Shown one piece after another: positions 16,705 to 26,050 of a stretch of DNA of 64,000 nt. How positions within the stretch are numbered: position 1 is the stretch's first letter; each line of letters begins with the position of its first letter. A program made the position numbers and the translations under genes. This DNA comes from Nocardioides sp. L-11A (GTDB lineage Bacteria > Actinomycetota > Actinomycetes > Propionibacteriales > Nocardioidaceae), in the NCBI GenBank assembly GCA_029961745.1, contig CP124680.1, positions 3,906,001 to 3,970,000 of the forward strand, given 5' to 3'. The notes under the pieces were generated by a model, which was not told the DNA's origin, ran no database searches, and saw nothing but the letters and a program-made list of their open reading frames with translations.

Positions 16705-17510
16705 CGCGCACCCGCCCGGCCGGCGAGCTCGACGCCCGGGTCGCGCGGGGCCCGGCCGAGGAGGTCGTGGACGACGCGGCGTACGGCGGGCACCCGGCCG
16801 GACACCCGCCGGGCGCGGGGGTAGAGCCGGTGGAGCTTCAGGCGGAAGGTCCGCATGGTGTCGATCGCGTTGACGTCGACCCGGCCGACGGCGAACCCGC
16901 CGGCCGCCTCGTGGACCGCGAAGGCCGTGTCGTAGCCGGCGTCGCGCACCGCCGTGCGCACCCGGGCGTCGTGGCTGCCGAAGGGGAAGGCGAAAGAGGT
17001 GACCGGCCGGCCGAGCAGCTCCCCCAGCGCCCGGCGGGCGCCCGTGGTCTGACGTCGCAGCTCGCCACCGGAGACCCGGGTGAGGTCCTGGTGGTCGGTC
17101 CCGTGCGCGCCGACCGCCATGCCACGCCGGTCGACGGAGCGCAGCTCCTCGCCGGTCATCAGCGGGTGGCGGTGGCGTGGCTCCAGCCAGTCCGAGCAGC
17201 CGCCCACCAGCGCGGCGGGCACGTAGAGCACGCTCGGCACGCCGAACGACTCCAGGACGGGCAGCGCGTGCTCACCCACGCCGACGTAGCCGTCGTCGAA
17301 GGTGATCAGCACCGACCGCGGAGGCAGCGAGCCCGAGCATCGGCCCTCGACGTACGCCCGCTCCGAGAGGGGGACGAAGCCCTCCTCCAGGAGATGCTCG
17401 ACCTGGTCGCGGAAGGCCTGCGGCGTCACGAACATCGCGTGCGGGTCGCGGTCGGCGGGGACGTGGTCGACGCCGTGGTACATGAGCACCAGCGGGGCAC
17501 GGCGGCTCAC
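16701..17510 (-). CDS. Polysaccharide deacetylase (NodB domain)
   Basis: This 269-residue carbohydrate esterase family 4 enzyme removes N- or O-acetyl groups from sugars. Motif 1 TFDDG is at 70-74 (Asp72 base, Asp73 metal), and motif 2 HGTDH gives metal ligands His136 and His140. FAFPFGSHD is a later active-site loop. There is no signal peptide, so it may act in the cytoplasm or be exported otherwise. The GTG start overlaps the upstream Wzz-like stop (GTGA). Confidence 0.87.
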   Translation of the reverse strand: MSRRAPLVLMYHGVDHVPADRDPHAMFVTPQAFRDQVEHLLEEGFVPLSERAYVEGRCSGSLPPRSVLITFDDGYVGVGEHALPVLESFGVPSVLYVPAALVGGCSDWLEPRHRHPLMTGEELRSVDRRGMAVGAHGTDHQDLTRVSGGELRRQTTGARRALGELLGRPVTSFAFPFGSHDARVRTAVRDAGYDTAFAVHEAAGGFAVGRVDVNAIDTMRTFRLKLHRLYPRARRVSGRVPAVRRVVHDLLGRAPRDPGVELAGRAGAR

Positions 17511-18070
17511 GGCGTCCGCTCCCGGATCCGGTACAGCCCGCCGGCCAGCAGCAGGGCCGCGAGGGCCACCAGGGCCGCGAAGTAGAGCCGGCGCGGCGGG
17601 CCGGAGGTCACGCCGGCCGCACCGGCCCGCACGGCCACGACGACCTGGGCCATCTGGTCGGTCCCGCCGAGCTCCTCGGCGCGCTCGGCGAGGCCGTTGG
17701 CGACGTCGACCGCGACGTCGCGGTTCGTGGAGGACACCGCGATCCTGATCGTCGCGGTGCCCGGGTCCCGGGTGGCGGTGACGGCGACCTGCGGCGGCCG
17801 GTCGGGCGCGACCTCGGCCAGGACCTCGGCGGCGGACTCCTTCGCGCCGAGCGTCACGCCGAACTCGTGCGCCTGCATCTCGATGCTGTCGGCGGACTGC
17901 TCGGCCGTCAGCGGTCGCAGGGCCACGGCGCTGGTCGCGGTGTAGGTCGTCGGCACCAGCAGGATCAGCTGCGCACCGAGGGTGACCACCAGCGCCAGCC
18001 CGCCGACGAGCAGGCCGATGGTCCGCCACCGGTCGCGGAGACGCTGCACCTCTTGTGTCGTGGTCAACAT
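17507..18070 (-). CDS. Wzz-like chain-length protein without kinase domain
   Basis: The 187-residue protein has two membrane helices, near residues 19-42 and 160-178. Between them is an extracytoplasmic domain with the Wzz-type opening PTTYTATSAVAL and a coiled segment (VDVANGLAERAEEL). This is the polysaccharide co-polymerase layout that sets chain length, shorter than usual. No ATPase domain follows. It overlaps the ligase gene by 7 nt. With the gene at 21452-22795 it gives this locus two co-polymerase proteins. Confidence 0.75.
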   Translation of the reverse strand: MLTTTQEVQRLRDRWRTIGLLVGGLALVVTLGAQLILLVPTTYTATSAVALRPLTAEQSADSIEMQAHEFGVTLGAKESAAEVLAEVAPDRPPQVAVTATRDPGTATIRIAVSSTNRDVAVDVANGLAERAEELGGTDQMAQVVVAVRAGAAGVTSGPPRRLYFAALVALAALLLAGGLYRIRERTP

Positions 18071-19359
18071 GTCACGGGGACCCACTTCCTCCGATTCGTC
18101 GTTGCGTGATGCTCCGCCGCGTAGCGCGCGAGCGGCACGGTCTCCGCCACCGCTGCGAGCCCGAGGAGCGTCCAGACCAGGCCGGACACGATCGGGTTGC
18201 GCAACGGCATGTCGAAGCCGCCGTGGACCGCCACGGCGGCCAGCCCGGCGATGACCGCGATGCTGCGGATCCGCACCGACCGGGCGGCCGGGTCGCCGGG
18301 CTCCGGCGCCAGCACGTGCCGGCGGACGGCGAGGACGCAGCCGGCGACGATCACCATCCCCAGCGCGGCTCCGACGACGCCGCGGTCGGCCAGCACGGTC
18401 AGCAGCAGGTTGTGCGGATGCTCCGGGGGCTGGGCCGCGACGGCGCTCGTCGACTCGGTGGCCGCCGACCGGAAGCCACCGGGCCCGACGCCCAGCCAGG
18501 GATGCTCGGCGGCCTGACGCCACGCCTCCGACCACACCAGCGGGCGGTCGTCGTACTGGTTCTGCGTGGGGTCGCCGAGCGTGCGGATCCGCGCGCCGAC
18601 CACCCCCAGGACCGGTACGCCGGCCGGCGCGACCAGCGCGGCGCCGCAGGTCGCGGCGGCGCCGAGCCCGATCGCCAGGAGGGCCCGCCGCAGGGCCGGC
18701 TCGCAGACCGCCAGGCAGGCGAAGGACGCCAGAGCGCCGATCCAGGCGCCGCGCGACATGCTGAGCACACAGGCCACGGCCAGGCTCGCGGCGGCCACGG
18801 ACAGCAGCGCGGCACGGCGCCGGGAGGAGCTCGTCACGATGCACGCCAGCGCGACGGGCAGCAGCGCGGCGCAGAAGATCCCCAGCTCGTTGGGCTGGGA
18901 GAAGGGGCCGGTCAGCCGGCCGTTGACGACATTGCCCGCCTCCGCCGCCTGCAGGCGGCCCACCGACACGAGGGCGGACGCCGCGGTCGCGCCGCCGACG
19001 AGCACCAGCAGGTCGAGGACCCCGAGCTCCGCGCCGGGCCGGCTGAGCACCACGGCCAGGGCGTAGCAGGTGGCGATCACCGAGCCGACGACCAGCGGCA
19101 CCGAGCGGGAGGGGTCGACGCCGTCGGCTCCGGAGACGATGCCGGACACCAGGCCCAGGCCGCACCCGACGAGGACGACGGAGGTCGGGATCCGGGCGCC
19201 GCGCACGATCACCAGGTGCAGGGCGAGGGTCGCCGGCACCAGCATCGCGACGTGGATCAGCCGCATCCCCAGCCCGGGCACCGCGACGTCACCGAAGGGC
19301 AGCAGCACGACGACGGCCACGACGCCCGCCCGGAGCGCCCCGTGCCGCTCCGCTCTCAT
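18064..19359 (-). CDS. O-antigen ligase/polymerase-like membrane protein
   Basis: The 431-residue protein has 10-12 membrane helices. It carries the Wzy/WaaL family signature: GPFSQPNELGIFCA in a helix, SRGAW, then a long outer loop with DDRPLVWSEAWR, GVGPGGF and the catalytic-type PHNLLL motif. It would join repeat units or ligate the polymer to an anchor. The locus also has a second such domain fused to a flippase. Overlaps exist at both ends (7 nt with the Wzz-like gene, ATGA with the glycosyltransferase). Confidence 0.82.
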   Translation of the reverse strand: MRAERHGALRAGVVAVVVLLPFGDVAVPGLGMRLIHVAMLVPATLALHLVIVRGARIPTSVVLVGCGLGLVSGIVSGADGVDPSRSVPLVVGSVIATCYALAVVLSRPGAELGVLDLLVLVGGATAASALVSVGRLQAAEAGNVVNGRLTGPFSQPNELGIFCAALLPVALACIVTSSSRRRAALLSVAAASLAVACVLSMSRGAWIGALASFACLAVCEPALRRALLAIGLGAAATCGAALVAPAGVPVLGVVGARIRTLGDPTQNQYDDRPLVWSEAWRQAAEHPWLGVGPGGFRSAATESTSAVAAQPPEHPHNLLLTVLADRGVVGAALGMVIVAGCVLAVRRHVLAPEPGDPAARSVRIRSIAVIAGLAAVAVHGGFDMPLRNPIVSGLVWTLLGLAAVAETVPLARYAAEHHATTNRRKWVPVTC

Positions 19360-21452
19360 CGCCGTCTCCGCACGCCGGCGGCGACGGCGGACAGCGCGCC
19401 CCAGGCCTTCGCCAGGTCGCGGGCCGCCGCGACGGGCGGCACCAGCGCGGTCGCGGCGAGGGGTCGCGGGCCACGCGCGGCACGGGCCACGGGCAGCGAC
19501 AGGTAGCCGGCCGCGCCGGCCAGGGCCACCGCCCGCGACGTCCGCCCGCCGCGCGCGAGGACCGCCGCCCCCACCGCGTACGACGCCGCGCGGGCCAGGT
19601 CGCGGCCCAGCAGCCGGGGGTCCAGCGAGTGCCCGCTGCCCTCGCCGTAGCGGCGCAGCATCCGCAGGTTCGCGAGGAGGGTCGGGCGCTGCGCCCAGGC
19701 GACCTCGGCGTCGCGGACCATCCGCGCCCGGTGCCCGGCCGCGACGATGCTCCGCCCGAAGAGCACGTCCTCGCCGGTCGCGAGGTGCTCGGGGAAGCCG
19801 CCCGCGTCGGCCCAGGCCCGGCGGGTGAAGGCCACCGAGCGGCCGGTGGGCATCGAGGGGTCGAAGCTGCGGCCGAACAGGCGGCCGTAGGCCCGGACCC
19901 CCGGCCCGGGGCGCGCCAGCTCGTCGATCGCGGGATAGCCCGCAGCCGCCAGGGCCAGCTCCCAGGGCCGCTCGGCGAGGACCCGGTAGGTGCCGGTCCA
20001 CAGGCCGACGTCCGGGTGCCGGTCGAACGCCCCGCGCAACGCGGCCAGCCAGCCGGGCGCGGGCACGCAGCCCGCGTCGGTGCAGGCGACGGCGTCGTGG
20101 CGGGCCAGCCCGATGCCGACATTGCGACCGCGGGAGATGCCCGCGCCGCGCTCGACGACCAGCCGCACGCGGGAGTCCGCCTCCGCGGCCCGCCGCGCCA
20201 CCTCCGTCGTCCCGTCCGTCGAGCCGCCGTCGACGACGACCAGCTCGTCGTCGGGGCCGAGCTGGGGTACGACGGCGGTCAGCAGCTCGGTGAGGCCCTG
20301 CTCGTCGTCGAGGACGGTGGTCACCACGCTCAGCGGTGGCGTCATGGTGCGGTGACCGGCGCCCGGCCGGTGCGCGAGCAGCGCCAGGTGGTCGGCCAGC
20401 CGCCGGCCGGCCGCACCCGCGTCGGGGAAGTCCAGCGCCCGTCGCCGGGCGGCGGCGCCGATCCGTCGGCGGGTGCCGGCGTCGGCGAGTGTCGCGAGGG
20501 CGGCGGCGACGTCGTCGGGCCGCGCGACGCGCACGGGCAGGCCGCCCGCGGCGGCGATCTCGTCGACCGGCGGCACCGCGACGACGGGCACGCCGCCGGT
20601 GAGCGCCTCCAGCGCGGACATCCCGAAGGCCTCGCGCAGCCAGGGCTCGGCCGCCGTGGGCTTGGTGAGGACCGCGAGGGCGTCGAACGCCGAGACGACG
20701 CGCGCCACGTCGGGGATCTCACCGAGGAAGCGGACCCGCTCGGCCACACCGAGATCGGCGGCCAGCTTCACCAGCCGGTCCTGCTCGTCCGGCTCCGCCG
20801 GGTCGGGGACCCCGGCGACGACCAGCTCCCAGGCGGCGGCGCCGGGCAGCGCCAGGGCGCGGACCGCGTCCTCGATGCCCTTGTGCCGGACCACCCGGGC
20901 CGCCATGCCGAGCACGAGCTCGCCGGGGGCGGGATCGATGCCGAGGAGCGCGCGGGCCTCCGCGGCCGGCACCGGGCCGGGTCTCCGGGGTGGGTTGAGG
21001 ACCACGCCGGCGCGCGGCGTGCGGCCTTCGAGCAGCCAGGAGCTGGTGGCGACCTGACCCTGGGTGAGCCGGTCGAGCAGCCGCACCGGCGCACCGGCGT
21101 ACGACGCGTCGTGGCGCACCCACACGACAGGGATCCCCGTGGGCCGGGCCGCGGCCGCCGCGACCAGCCCCGCCTTCACGCCGTGCGCCAGCACGATGTC
21201 GGGACGCTCCCGGGCCAGGAGCCGGCGCAGCCGCCGGGCGGCGGTCGCGAGCCGGGCGAGCGACCTGCCGGCCGGCACGGTCGCGACCGGCCAGCCGCGC
21301 CGCGCCCAGGCCGCGGTCGTCGCGCCGGCGCCCAGCCCGATCGCCGTCACGTCGAGCCGGTCCGTGGCGTCGGCGAGCTGCAGCTGCCAGCGTTCGGCGC
21401 CGCCGAGGACGCCGCCCTGCTGGACGACGGCGACCCGCAGCCCGGTCCGCAT
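19356..21452 (-). CDS. Two-domain glycosyltransferase, GT4 fused to GT2
   Basis: The 698-residue protein reads through without a stop. Residues 1-365 are a GT-B family 4 enzyme (VVQQGGVLGGAERWQLQ; donor motif EPWLREAFGMSALEAL). Residues 370-698 are a GT-A family 2 enzyme (PPLSVVTTVLDDEQG; VVVDGGSTDGT; the metal site is TDAG rather than plain DxD). The natural gene break would be at Met370, whose codon lies in frame. The fusion would let one polypeptide add two sugars in order. A separate start at that ATG (20345) is possible but has no clear ribosome site. Confidence 0.8.
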   Translation of the reverse strand: MRTGLRVAVVQQGGVLGGAERWQLQLADATDRLDVTAIGLGAGATTAAWARRGWPVATVPAGRSLARLATAARRLRRLLARERPDIVLAHGVKAGLVAAAAARPTGIPVVWVRHDASYAGAPVRLLDRLTQGQVATSSWLLEGRTPRAGVVLNPPRRPGPVPAAEARALLGIDPAPGELVLGMAARVVRHKGIEDAVRALALPGAAAWELVVAGVPDPAEPDEQDRLVKLAADLGVAERVRFLGEIPDVARVVSAFDALAVLTKPTAAEPWLREAFGMSALEALTGGVPVVAVPPVDEIAAAGGLPVRVARPDDVAAALATLADAGTRRRIGAAARRRALDFPDAGAAGRRLADHLALLAHRPGAGHRTMTPPLSVVTTVLDDEQGLTELLTAVVPQLGPDDELVVVDGGSTDGTTEVARRAAEADSRVRLVVERGAGISRGRNVGIGLARHDAVACTDAGCVPAPGWLAALRGAFDRHPDVGLWTGTYRVLAERPWELALAAAGYPAIDELARPGPGVRAYGRLFGRSFDPSMPTGRSVAFTRRAWADAGGFPEHLATGEDVLFGRSIVAAGHRARMVRDAEVAWAQRPTLLANLRMLRRYGEGSGHSLDPRLLGRDLARAASYAVGAAVLARGGRTSRAVALAGAAGYLSLPVARAARGPRPLAATALVPPVAAARDLAKAWGALSAVAAGVRRRR

Positions 21453-22795
21453 CAGGCCTCGCCGACCCGGCGCCGGCGTGGCGCGCGGACACCGACCAGG
21501 ATGCTGCCCAGGATCCGCAGCTGGATCTCCCTCAGGTGCTCGGCCGCCCGCTGCACCGTCCGGGGGTGGACCGAGCCGGACGGCACGGTGAGCAGCAGCG
21601 CGCCGTGGATCGCCATGATCCGGGCGTCCTCGGAGGAGGCGACGGGAGCGGCGTGGACGAGGACCACGTCGTAGCTGCCCTCGGTGCTCTCCAGCAGGCC
21701 GTCGAACCTCATCTCCAGCAGGCTCGGCGGCGCCAGGTGCGCCTGTCCCACGGCGAGGAGGTCGACGTCCTCCGTCGGTCCCTCCCGGACGGCGTCCACC
21801 AGGTCGACCTCGCCCGCCAGCACGTCGTACAGACCGGGTTCGCCGCTCGGCGCCCGCAGGGCGGGGTGGACGTCGGGGTCGCCGCTGGTGTCGACCACGA
21901 GGACCCGGTGGCCGACCTCGGCCAGGGCGACGGCGAGGTTGACCTCGATCCAGCCGGCCCAGGGGTCCGACGTACCGGCCGAGGTGACGACGAGAAGCCG
22001 GCTCGGGTCCTCGGCGCTCGCGAACTCGACGGCGATGCGCAGGGCGCGGATCGACTGGAACTCCGGTGCCCAGTAGTCGATGGCACTCGCCTGTCGGGGG
22101 TCGGCCGGCTTGGGGATCACGCCCAGGACCGGCGTGTCGGCGAGCTCGCCCATCTCCTCGGCGTCGCTCACGGTGCGGAACAGCCGGTCGACGACGATCG
22201 CGGCCACGATCGCGAGGAGGAACGCGAGCACCAGGCCGGCCAGGGCCGCCACCGGGACGTTCGGCGAGCTCGGCTCGTCGGGGACGACCGCGTCCTCGGT
22301 GACGTGGTAGGCGAAGGCGCCACCGGCGGGATCGTTGGCCGGCAGCAGCTCGAGGATCAGGTTCGCCGTCCGGGCGGCGCGCTCGGCGTCGGTGTCGGTC
22401 ACCGCCACCTGCACGATCACGGTGCCCTCGACGACCTTGCCCTCGACGTCGTCCCGCAGCTGGTCGGCCGACCGGCCCGGTACTCGGTCCGCGACCTCCT
22501 CGAGCAGCGGCCACGACCTGCCGACGTCGGCGACCGTGCCGAGCAGGTCGGTGTAGTCGACCGTCGACGGCGGCAGGTCGGCGCGCGGGGTCACGGCGAT
22601 CCGTGCCGACGCGGTGTACTCGCGGTCCGCGAGGACCAGGCCGGCGGCGACGCCGTTCGCCACCAGGATCACGACCAGGGCGACGATCCAGCGGCGGCGC
22701 CACAGCAGGGCGCCGAGGGCGCGGGCACTCCCCCGGACCGCGGACGGCTCCGGGCGGTCGACGTACTCCGCGGGGACAGCGTGGGTGGTGGACAT
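21452..22795 (-). CDS. Wzz/BY-kinase-like protein with degenerate ATP site
   Basis: The 447-residue protein has the tyrosine-kinase co-polymerase layout. Helix 1 (about 35-55), an outer Wzz domain and helix 2 (about 183-205) are followed by a cytoplasmic P-loop fold. In active BY-kinases the P-loop reads like GEGKST; here it is TSAGTSDPWAGW, with no Lys or Ser/Thr. Walker A' is VLVVDTSGDPD instead of VDADLRRP, and no C-terminal tyrosine cluster is visible. It is therefore probably a pseudokinase that regulates chain length by binding. The stop overlaps the next start by one base (TGATG). Confidence 0.8.
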   Translation of the reverse strand: MSTTHAVPAEYVDRPEPSAVRGSARALGALLWRRRWIVALVVILVANGVAAGLVLADREYTASARIAVTPRADLPPSTVDYTDLLGTVADVGRSWPLLEEVADRVPGRSADQLRDDVEGKVVEGTVIVQVAVTDTDAERAARTANLILELLPANDPAGGAFAYHVTEDAVVPDEPSSPNVPVAALAGLVLAFLLAIVAAIVVDRLFRTVSDAEEMGELADTPVLGVIPKPADPRQASAIDYWAPEFQSIRALRIAVEFASAEDPSRLLVVTSAGTSDPWAGWIEVNLAVALAEVGHRVLVVDTSGDPDVHPALRAPSGEPGLYDVLAGEVDLVDAVREGPTEDVDLLAVGQAHLAPPSLLEMRFDGLLESTEGSYDVVLVHAAPVASSEDARIMAIHGALLLTVPSGSVHPRTVQRAAEHLREIQLRILGSILVGVRAPRRRRVGEA

Positions 22796-22802
22796 GTGCT
22801 TC

Positions 22803-23840
22803 CTATCTGAGGACGAGATCCGGGGCGGCGAGCCCGTAGGCGGCGGTCAGGCGCTCGTGCTGGAGACGGCGGGTGTGGCCGGCCGCGACCTGCAGCGAGC
22901 GCTGCTGCTCGGCGGACCACCGCGCCGGGTCGCGGAGCCGGGCGATCCGGTCGGCGAGGTCGGCCGCGGTCCGCGCGGTGCCCGGCAGGTCGAGGCCGAG
23001 CAGGCCGGGGATGCCGCGGACCGCGAGCGGCAGGCCGAGGGCGGCGGCCTCGAGGATGCTGATCGGGGCGCCCTCCCAGGCGGCCGTGTGCACGTAGACC
23101 TGGGCCCGGCTCGCGCGCTGCAGGACCTCGGAGCGTGGGAGCCAGCCCGCGACGGCCACCCCGTGGGCGCGCAGCGCCTGCTCCGCGCCGGGGTCACCGC
23201 CGCCGAGCCACTCCCAGGAGACGTGGCAGCCGAGCACGTCCTCGAGGTAGCCCTTGGCGCGCAGCAGGTAGGGCCAGTCCTTCTGCGGCCCGATCCGGCC
23301 GACCGTGACCACGTGGAGATCCGGCGCGAACCGGGCGCGCAGGTCCGGGACGTGGAGCGGCCGGTTGGGCACGGTGACGACGCGGCGGTGCCCCAGGGCG
23401 CGGCCGAGGGCGGCCTCGCGGGGCGAGCAGGCCGCCAGGACGGCGGTGCGGGCGGCCAGCGACCGCTCGATCCGACGGACGCCGGCGCGGGCCGCGGGGC
23501 CGAGGTCCTGCCGCTCGAAGGCGAAGCAGTGCGGGCTGTAGACGACCTCCGCCGCGGGACGGGGGAACCGGGCCAGCAGCCCGGCGTACGACGAGTGCGC
23601 GTGGACCTGGTCGGGCGCGAGGCTGCGGACCAGCTCGTCCGCGGATCGGAGCGCCCGGGGCAGCCCGCGGGGCAGCTCGTGCACGCCGGCGAAGGCGTCG
23701 AGCCGGTCACCGGTGTCGGCGTGGGTCCGGCGCGGCCACACCGCGACGTGATGCTCCAGCCCGGGGGTCGCCTCGACCATGGCGAGCACCGAGGTCAGCA
23801 CTCCGCCGCCGAGCGACTCGATGAGATGGAGGACGCGCAT
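22803..23840 (-). CDS. Glycosyltransferase family 4
   Basis: The 345-residue GT-B enzyme opens with MRVLHLIESLGGGVLTS. It has an acceptor-domain VHAHSSYAG motif, a donor-domain start (VVTVGRIGPQKDW) and the EX7E motif in WEGAPISILEAAALG. It follows the sugar transferase and likely adds the second sugar of the repeat unit. An upstream in-frame ATG exists but the chosen one gives the conserved MRVLHL start. Confidence 0.86.
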   Translation of the reverse strand: MRVLHLIESLGGGVLTSVLAMVEATPGLEHHVAVWPRRTHADTGDRLDAFAGVHELPRGLPRALRSADELVRSLAPDQVHAHSSYAGLLARFPRPAAEVVYSPHCFAFERQDLGPAARAGVRRIERSLAARTAVLAACSPREAALGRALGHRRVVTVPNRPLHVPDLRARFAPDLHVVTVGRIGPQKDWPYLLRAKGYLEDVLGCHVSWEWLGGGDPGAEQALRAHGVAVAGWLPRSEVLQRASRAQVYVHTAAWEGAPISILEAAALGLPLAVRGIPGLLGLDLPGTARTAADLADRIARLRDPARWSAEQQRSLQVAAGHTRRLQHERLTAAYGLAAPDLVLR

Positions 23841-23856
23841 CGTCGGGCTCCCGTCG

Positions 23857-24549
23857 TCAGTAGGCGCCACGGCCGCGCAGGACCGCGGGCAGGGTGCGGA
23901 GGAGGATCAACAGATCGAGGCGCAGCGAGCGGGCGGCGACGTACTGCAGGTCGAGGGTGACGGCGTCCTCCCAGTCGAGGTCGCTGCGGCCGCTCACCTG
24001 GCTGATGCCGGTGATGCCGGGCCGGACCGCGTGCCGCCGGTGGTCGCGGTCGGCGAACCGGGCGACCTCCGTGGGCGTCGTCGGCCGGGGTCCGACCAGG
24101 GCCATGGTGCCGTTGAGCACGTTCCACAGCTGGGGCAGCTCGTCGAGCGAGAAGCGGCGGAGCACCCGGCCCACCCGTGTCACGCGCGGGTCGGCGTGGA
24201 TCTTCGTGAGTGGGCCGGAGCCGTCGTTACGCTGCGCGAAGAGCGCGGCGGCGTGGTCCTCCGCGTCGCGGCGCATGGTGCGGAACTTCACGATCTCGAA
24301 CGGCCGGCCGCCGACCCCCACCCGCCGTTGGCGGTAGAGCACCGGCCCCCGGCTGCTGCCCTTGACGAGGAGCGCCACGACCGCGAGCACCGGCGCCAGC
24401 GCCACCAGGAGCCCGGTCGCGACCGTCAGCTCGAGGAGACGCCGGGCCCGGCCGTGGGCGACGACCTCGACGAGTGCCTCGGTGGACACCTCCACAGGTG
24501 CCGGGACGGGTGCTCCCGGCAGGTCGAGCGGGACGCGCGCGACGCTCAT
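23857..24549 (-). CDS. Undecaprenyl-phosphate sugar-1-phosphate transferase
   Basis: This 230-residue member of the bacterial sugar transferase family (WbaP/WcaJ C-terminal domain) starts repeat-unit synthesis by moving a sugar-1-phosphate to undecaprenyl phosphate. One membrane helix lies near residues 38-62. Next come RQRRVGVGGRPFEIVKFRTM, the catalytic DPRVTRVGRVLRR and SLDELPQLWNVLNG segments, VGPRP and PGITGISQVSGR. It is the short monotopic type. As the first gene of the polysaccharide run, it sits about 30 nt downstream of promoter-like motif B. Confidence 0.9.
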   Translation of the reverse strand: MSVARVPLDLPGAPVPAPVEVSTEALVEVVAHGRARRLLELTVATGLLVALAPVLAVVALLVKGSSRGPVLYRQRRVGVGGRPFEIVKFRTMRRDAEDHAAALFAQRNDGSGPLTKIHADPRVTRVGRVLRRFSLDELPQLWNVLNGTMALVGPRPTTPTEVARFADRDHRRHAVRPGITGISQVSGRSDLDWEDAVTLDLQYVAARSLRLDLLILLRTLPAVLRGRGAY

Positions 24550-24585
24550 CGCGCGCTCCGTCCGTCACGGGTGGTCTTCACATCA

Positions 24586-24615
24586 CACTGGTGCGGTGAG
24601 CGGCCGGTTTGATCC
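24586..24615 (-). promoter_or_regulatory. Promoter-like motif, copy B (before the polysaccharide operon)
   Basis: On the minus strand GGATCAA (24615-24609), 14 nt, then GCACCAGTG (24594-24586). It points at the first gene of the locus, whose ATG is about 37 nt further. It has the same spacing as copies A, C and D. Confidence 0.55.
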
Positions 24616-24633
24616 ACCCCCTGCCGAAACCGG
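24604..24633 (-). terminator. Hairpin after the second GTPase gene
   Basis: CCGGTTT and AAACCGG form a 7-bp inverted repeat with a 16-nt loop, 22 nt downstream of the GTPase stop. No clear T-run follows, so termination may be weak. It overlaps the first half of promoter-like motif B. Confidence 0.35.
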
Positions 24634-24655
24634 GGAGGGAACCCCCAGCCGGAGC

Positions 24656-26050
24656 TCAGCCCGGAGCGCGGGCCGAGCGCAGACCGCGCTCGAAACGGGC
24701 GTACGACGCCAGCTCGCGCCGCGCGGGGACCAGCACGTGCTCGCGCACGACCCGGGCGACCACCTCGCGGCAGCCGTCGTCGACCTGGTGCGCCCGGTCC
24801 GCGGCGCGACGTGAGGCACGCCGGCCGAGCAGGCCGGCCGCCGCGGCGACGATCGCGAGGAAGGAGGCGGCGCCGAGGGCCACGGGCAGGGGAAGCAGGC
24901 CGGCTGCCCTGGCCCCGGCGACCGCGACCGTCAGGAGGGCGGCGACCGCGACGCCGGTGCGTGCGCCCACCGGCGTGGCGCGGCGGCCGGACGGGGCGGG
25001 GAGAGCGGCCAGCTCGGCGTCGAGTCGGTCGTCGGTGTCGCCGAGTCGCTGGGTGACGGCGGTCCGGACCGCCCGGCCCCAGCCGGGGGCGAGGTCACGG
25101 CAGATCCGGTCGACGAGGCCGCGGACGGCGTTGTCGACCGCGGGCCGGTCGACCGGTCCGCGGCGGGCCGGGGACGGGCCGGCGGCGTCGGCCACCCGGC
25201 GCTCGAGGTCGGCCACCCACACCTCCGGCACCGGGTACGCCGCGCGCCCGGCCGCCTCCTCGAGCCGGGCGACGGCCGCGCGGATGTCGGCGTCGATGCG
25301 CAGCACGGTGTTCTGCTTCTCCTGCACCCGGCGGGTGAGCGCGCGGCGCAACTCGTCGATCCCGGTGCCGTGCCGGGCGCTGGTCGCCAGGATCCGCGGG
25401 TCACGGATGCCGTCGACGACCAGCAGCCTCCTGAGGTCGGCGAGCATGCCCCGCCGCCGGTCCTCGGGCACGGTGTCGACCTGGTTGAGCACGACCATGG
25501 TCACCGCCCGGTGACCGGCCAGCGGCTGGAGGAACTCGCGGTGGATCGCCGCGTCGGCGTACTTCTGGGGATCGACGACCCAGACCAGCACGTCGGCGAG
25601 CTCGACGACTCGCCGCGCTTCGGCGTGGTGGGCGACCTCGATCGAGTCGTGGTCGGGCAGGTCGAGGAGGACCAGCCCCTCGGGGAGCCGGCCGGGCGAG
25701 GACACCGGCAGCGAGCCGCGTCCGTGGCGGTCGGTGGACCGGATGCCGAGCCAGGTGAGCAGCTCGTCCGCGTCGTCCTCGCCCCACACCAGCGCCTGCG
25801 CGGTCGAGGTGGTCGGACGACGGGCTCCGGAGATCGAGATCTCGGCACCGGCGAGGGCGTTGAAGAGCGAGGACTTCCCCGAACCGGTGGCCCCGGCGAT
25901 CGCCACGACGGTGTGTCGCTCAGAGAGCCGCAGCCGGCCGCTCGATCGGTCGGCCCCGGCCCGGATCTCCTCGAGGAGTGCCGGGTCGAGGCGGCCCTCC
26001 GCCGCGTCGGCGGCGCTGCGTAGGCCGTCGAGCCGTGCCTGGAGGTTCAT
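24656..26050 (-). CDS. Dynamin-like membrane GTPase (second of a pair)
   Basis: The 464-residue protein has an N-terminal GTPase domain: P-loop GATGSGKS (53-60), a G3-like LLDLPDHDS, and G4 NQVD. A helical region follows, with one or two membrane segments near 370-412 and a basic helical tail. This is the layout of bacterial dynamin-like proteins such as Streptomyces DynA/DynB, which stabilise division rings, and of YfjP-type GTPases. The ATG overlaps the stop of the other GTPase, so the two are coupled. G3 is DLPD rather than DxxG. Confidence 0.75.
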   Translation of the reverse strand: MNLQARLDGLRSAADAAEGRLDPALLEEIRAGADRSSGRLRLSERHTVVAIAGATGSGKSSLFNALAGAEISISGARRPTTSTAQALVWGEDDADELLTWLGIRSTDRHGRGSLPVSSPGRLPEGLVLLDLPDHDSIEVAHHAEARRVVELADVLVWVVDPQKYADAAIHREFLQPLAGHRAVTMVVLNQVDTVPEDRRRGMLADLRRLLVVDGIRDPRILATSARHGTGIDELRRALTRRVQEKQNTVLRIDADIRAAVARLEEAAGRAAYPVPEVWVADLERRVADAAGPSPARRGPVDRPAVDNAVRGLVDRICRDLAPGWGRAVRTAVTQRLGDTDDRLDAELAALPAPSGRRATPVGARTGVAVAALLTVAVAGARAAGLLPLPVALGAASFLAIVAAAAGLLGRRASRRAADRAHQVDDGCREVVARVVREHVLVPARRELASYARFERGLRSARAPG

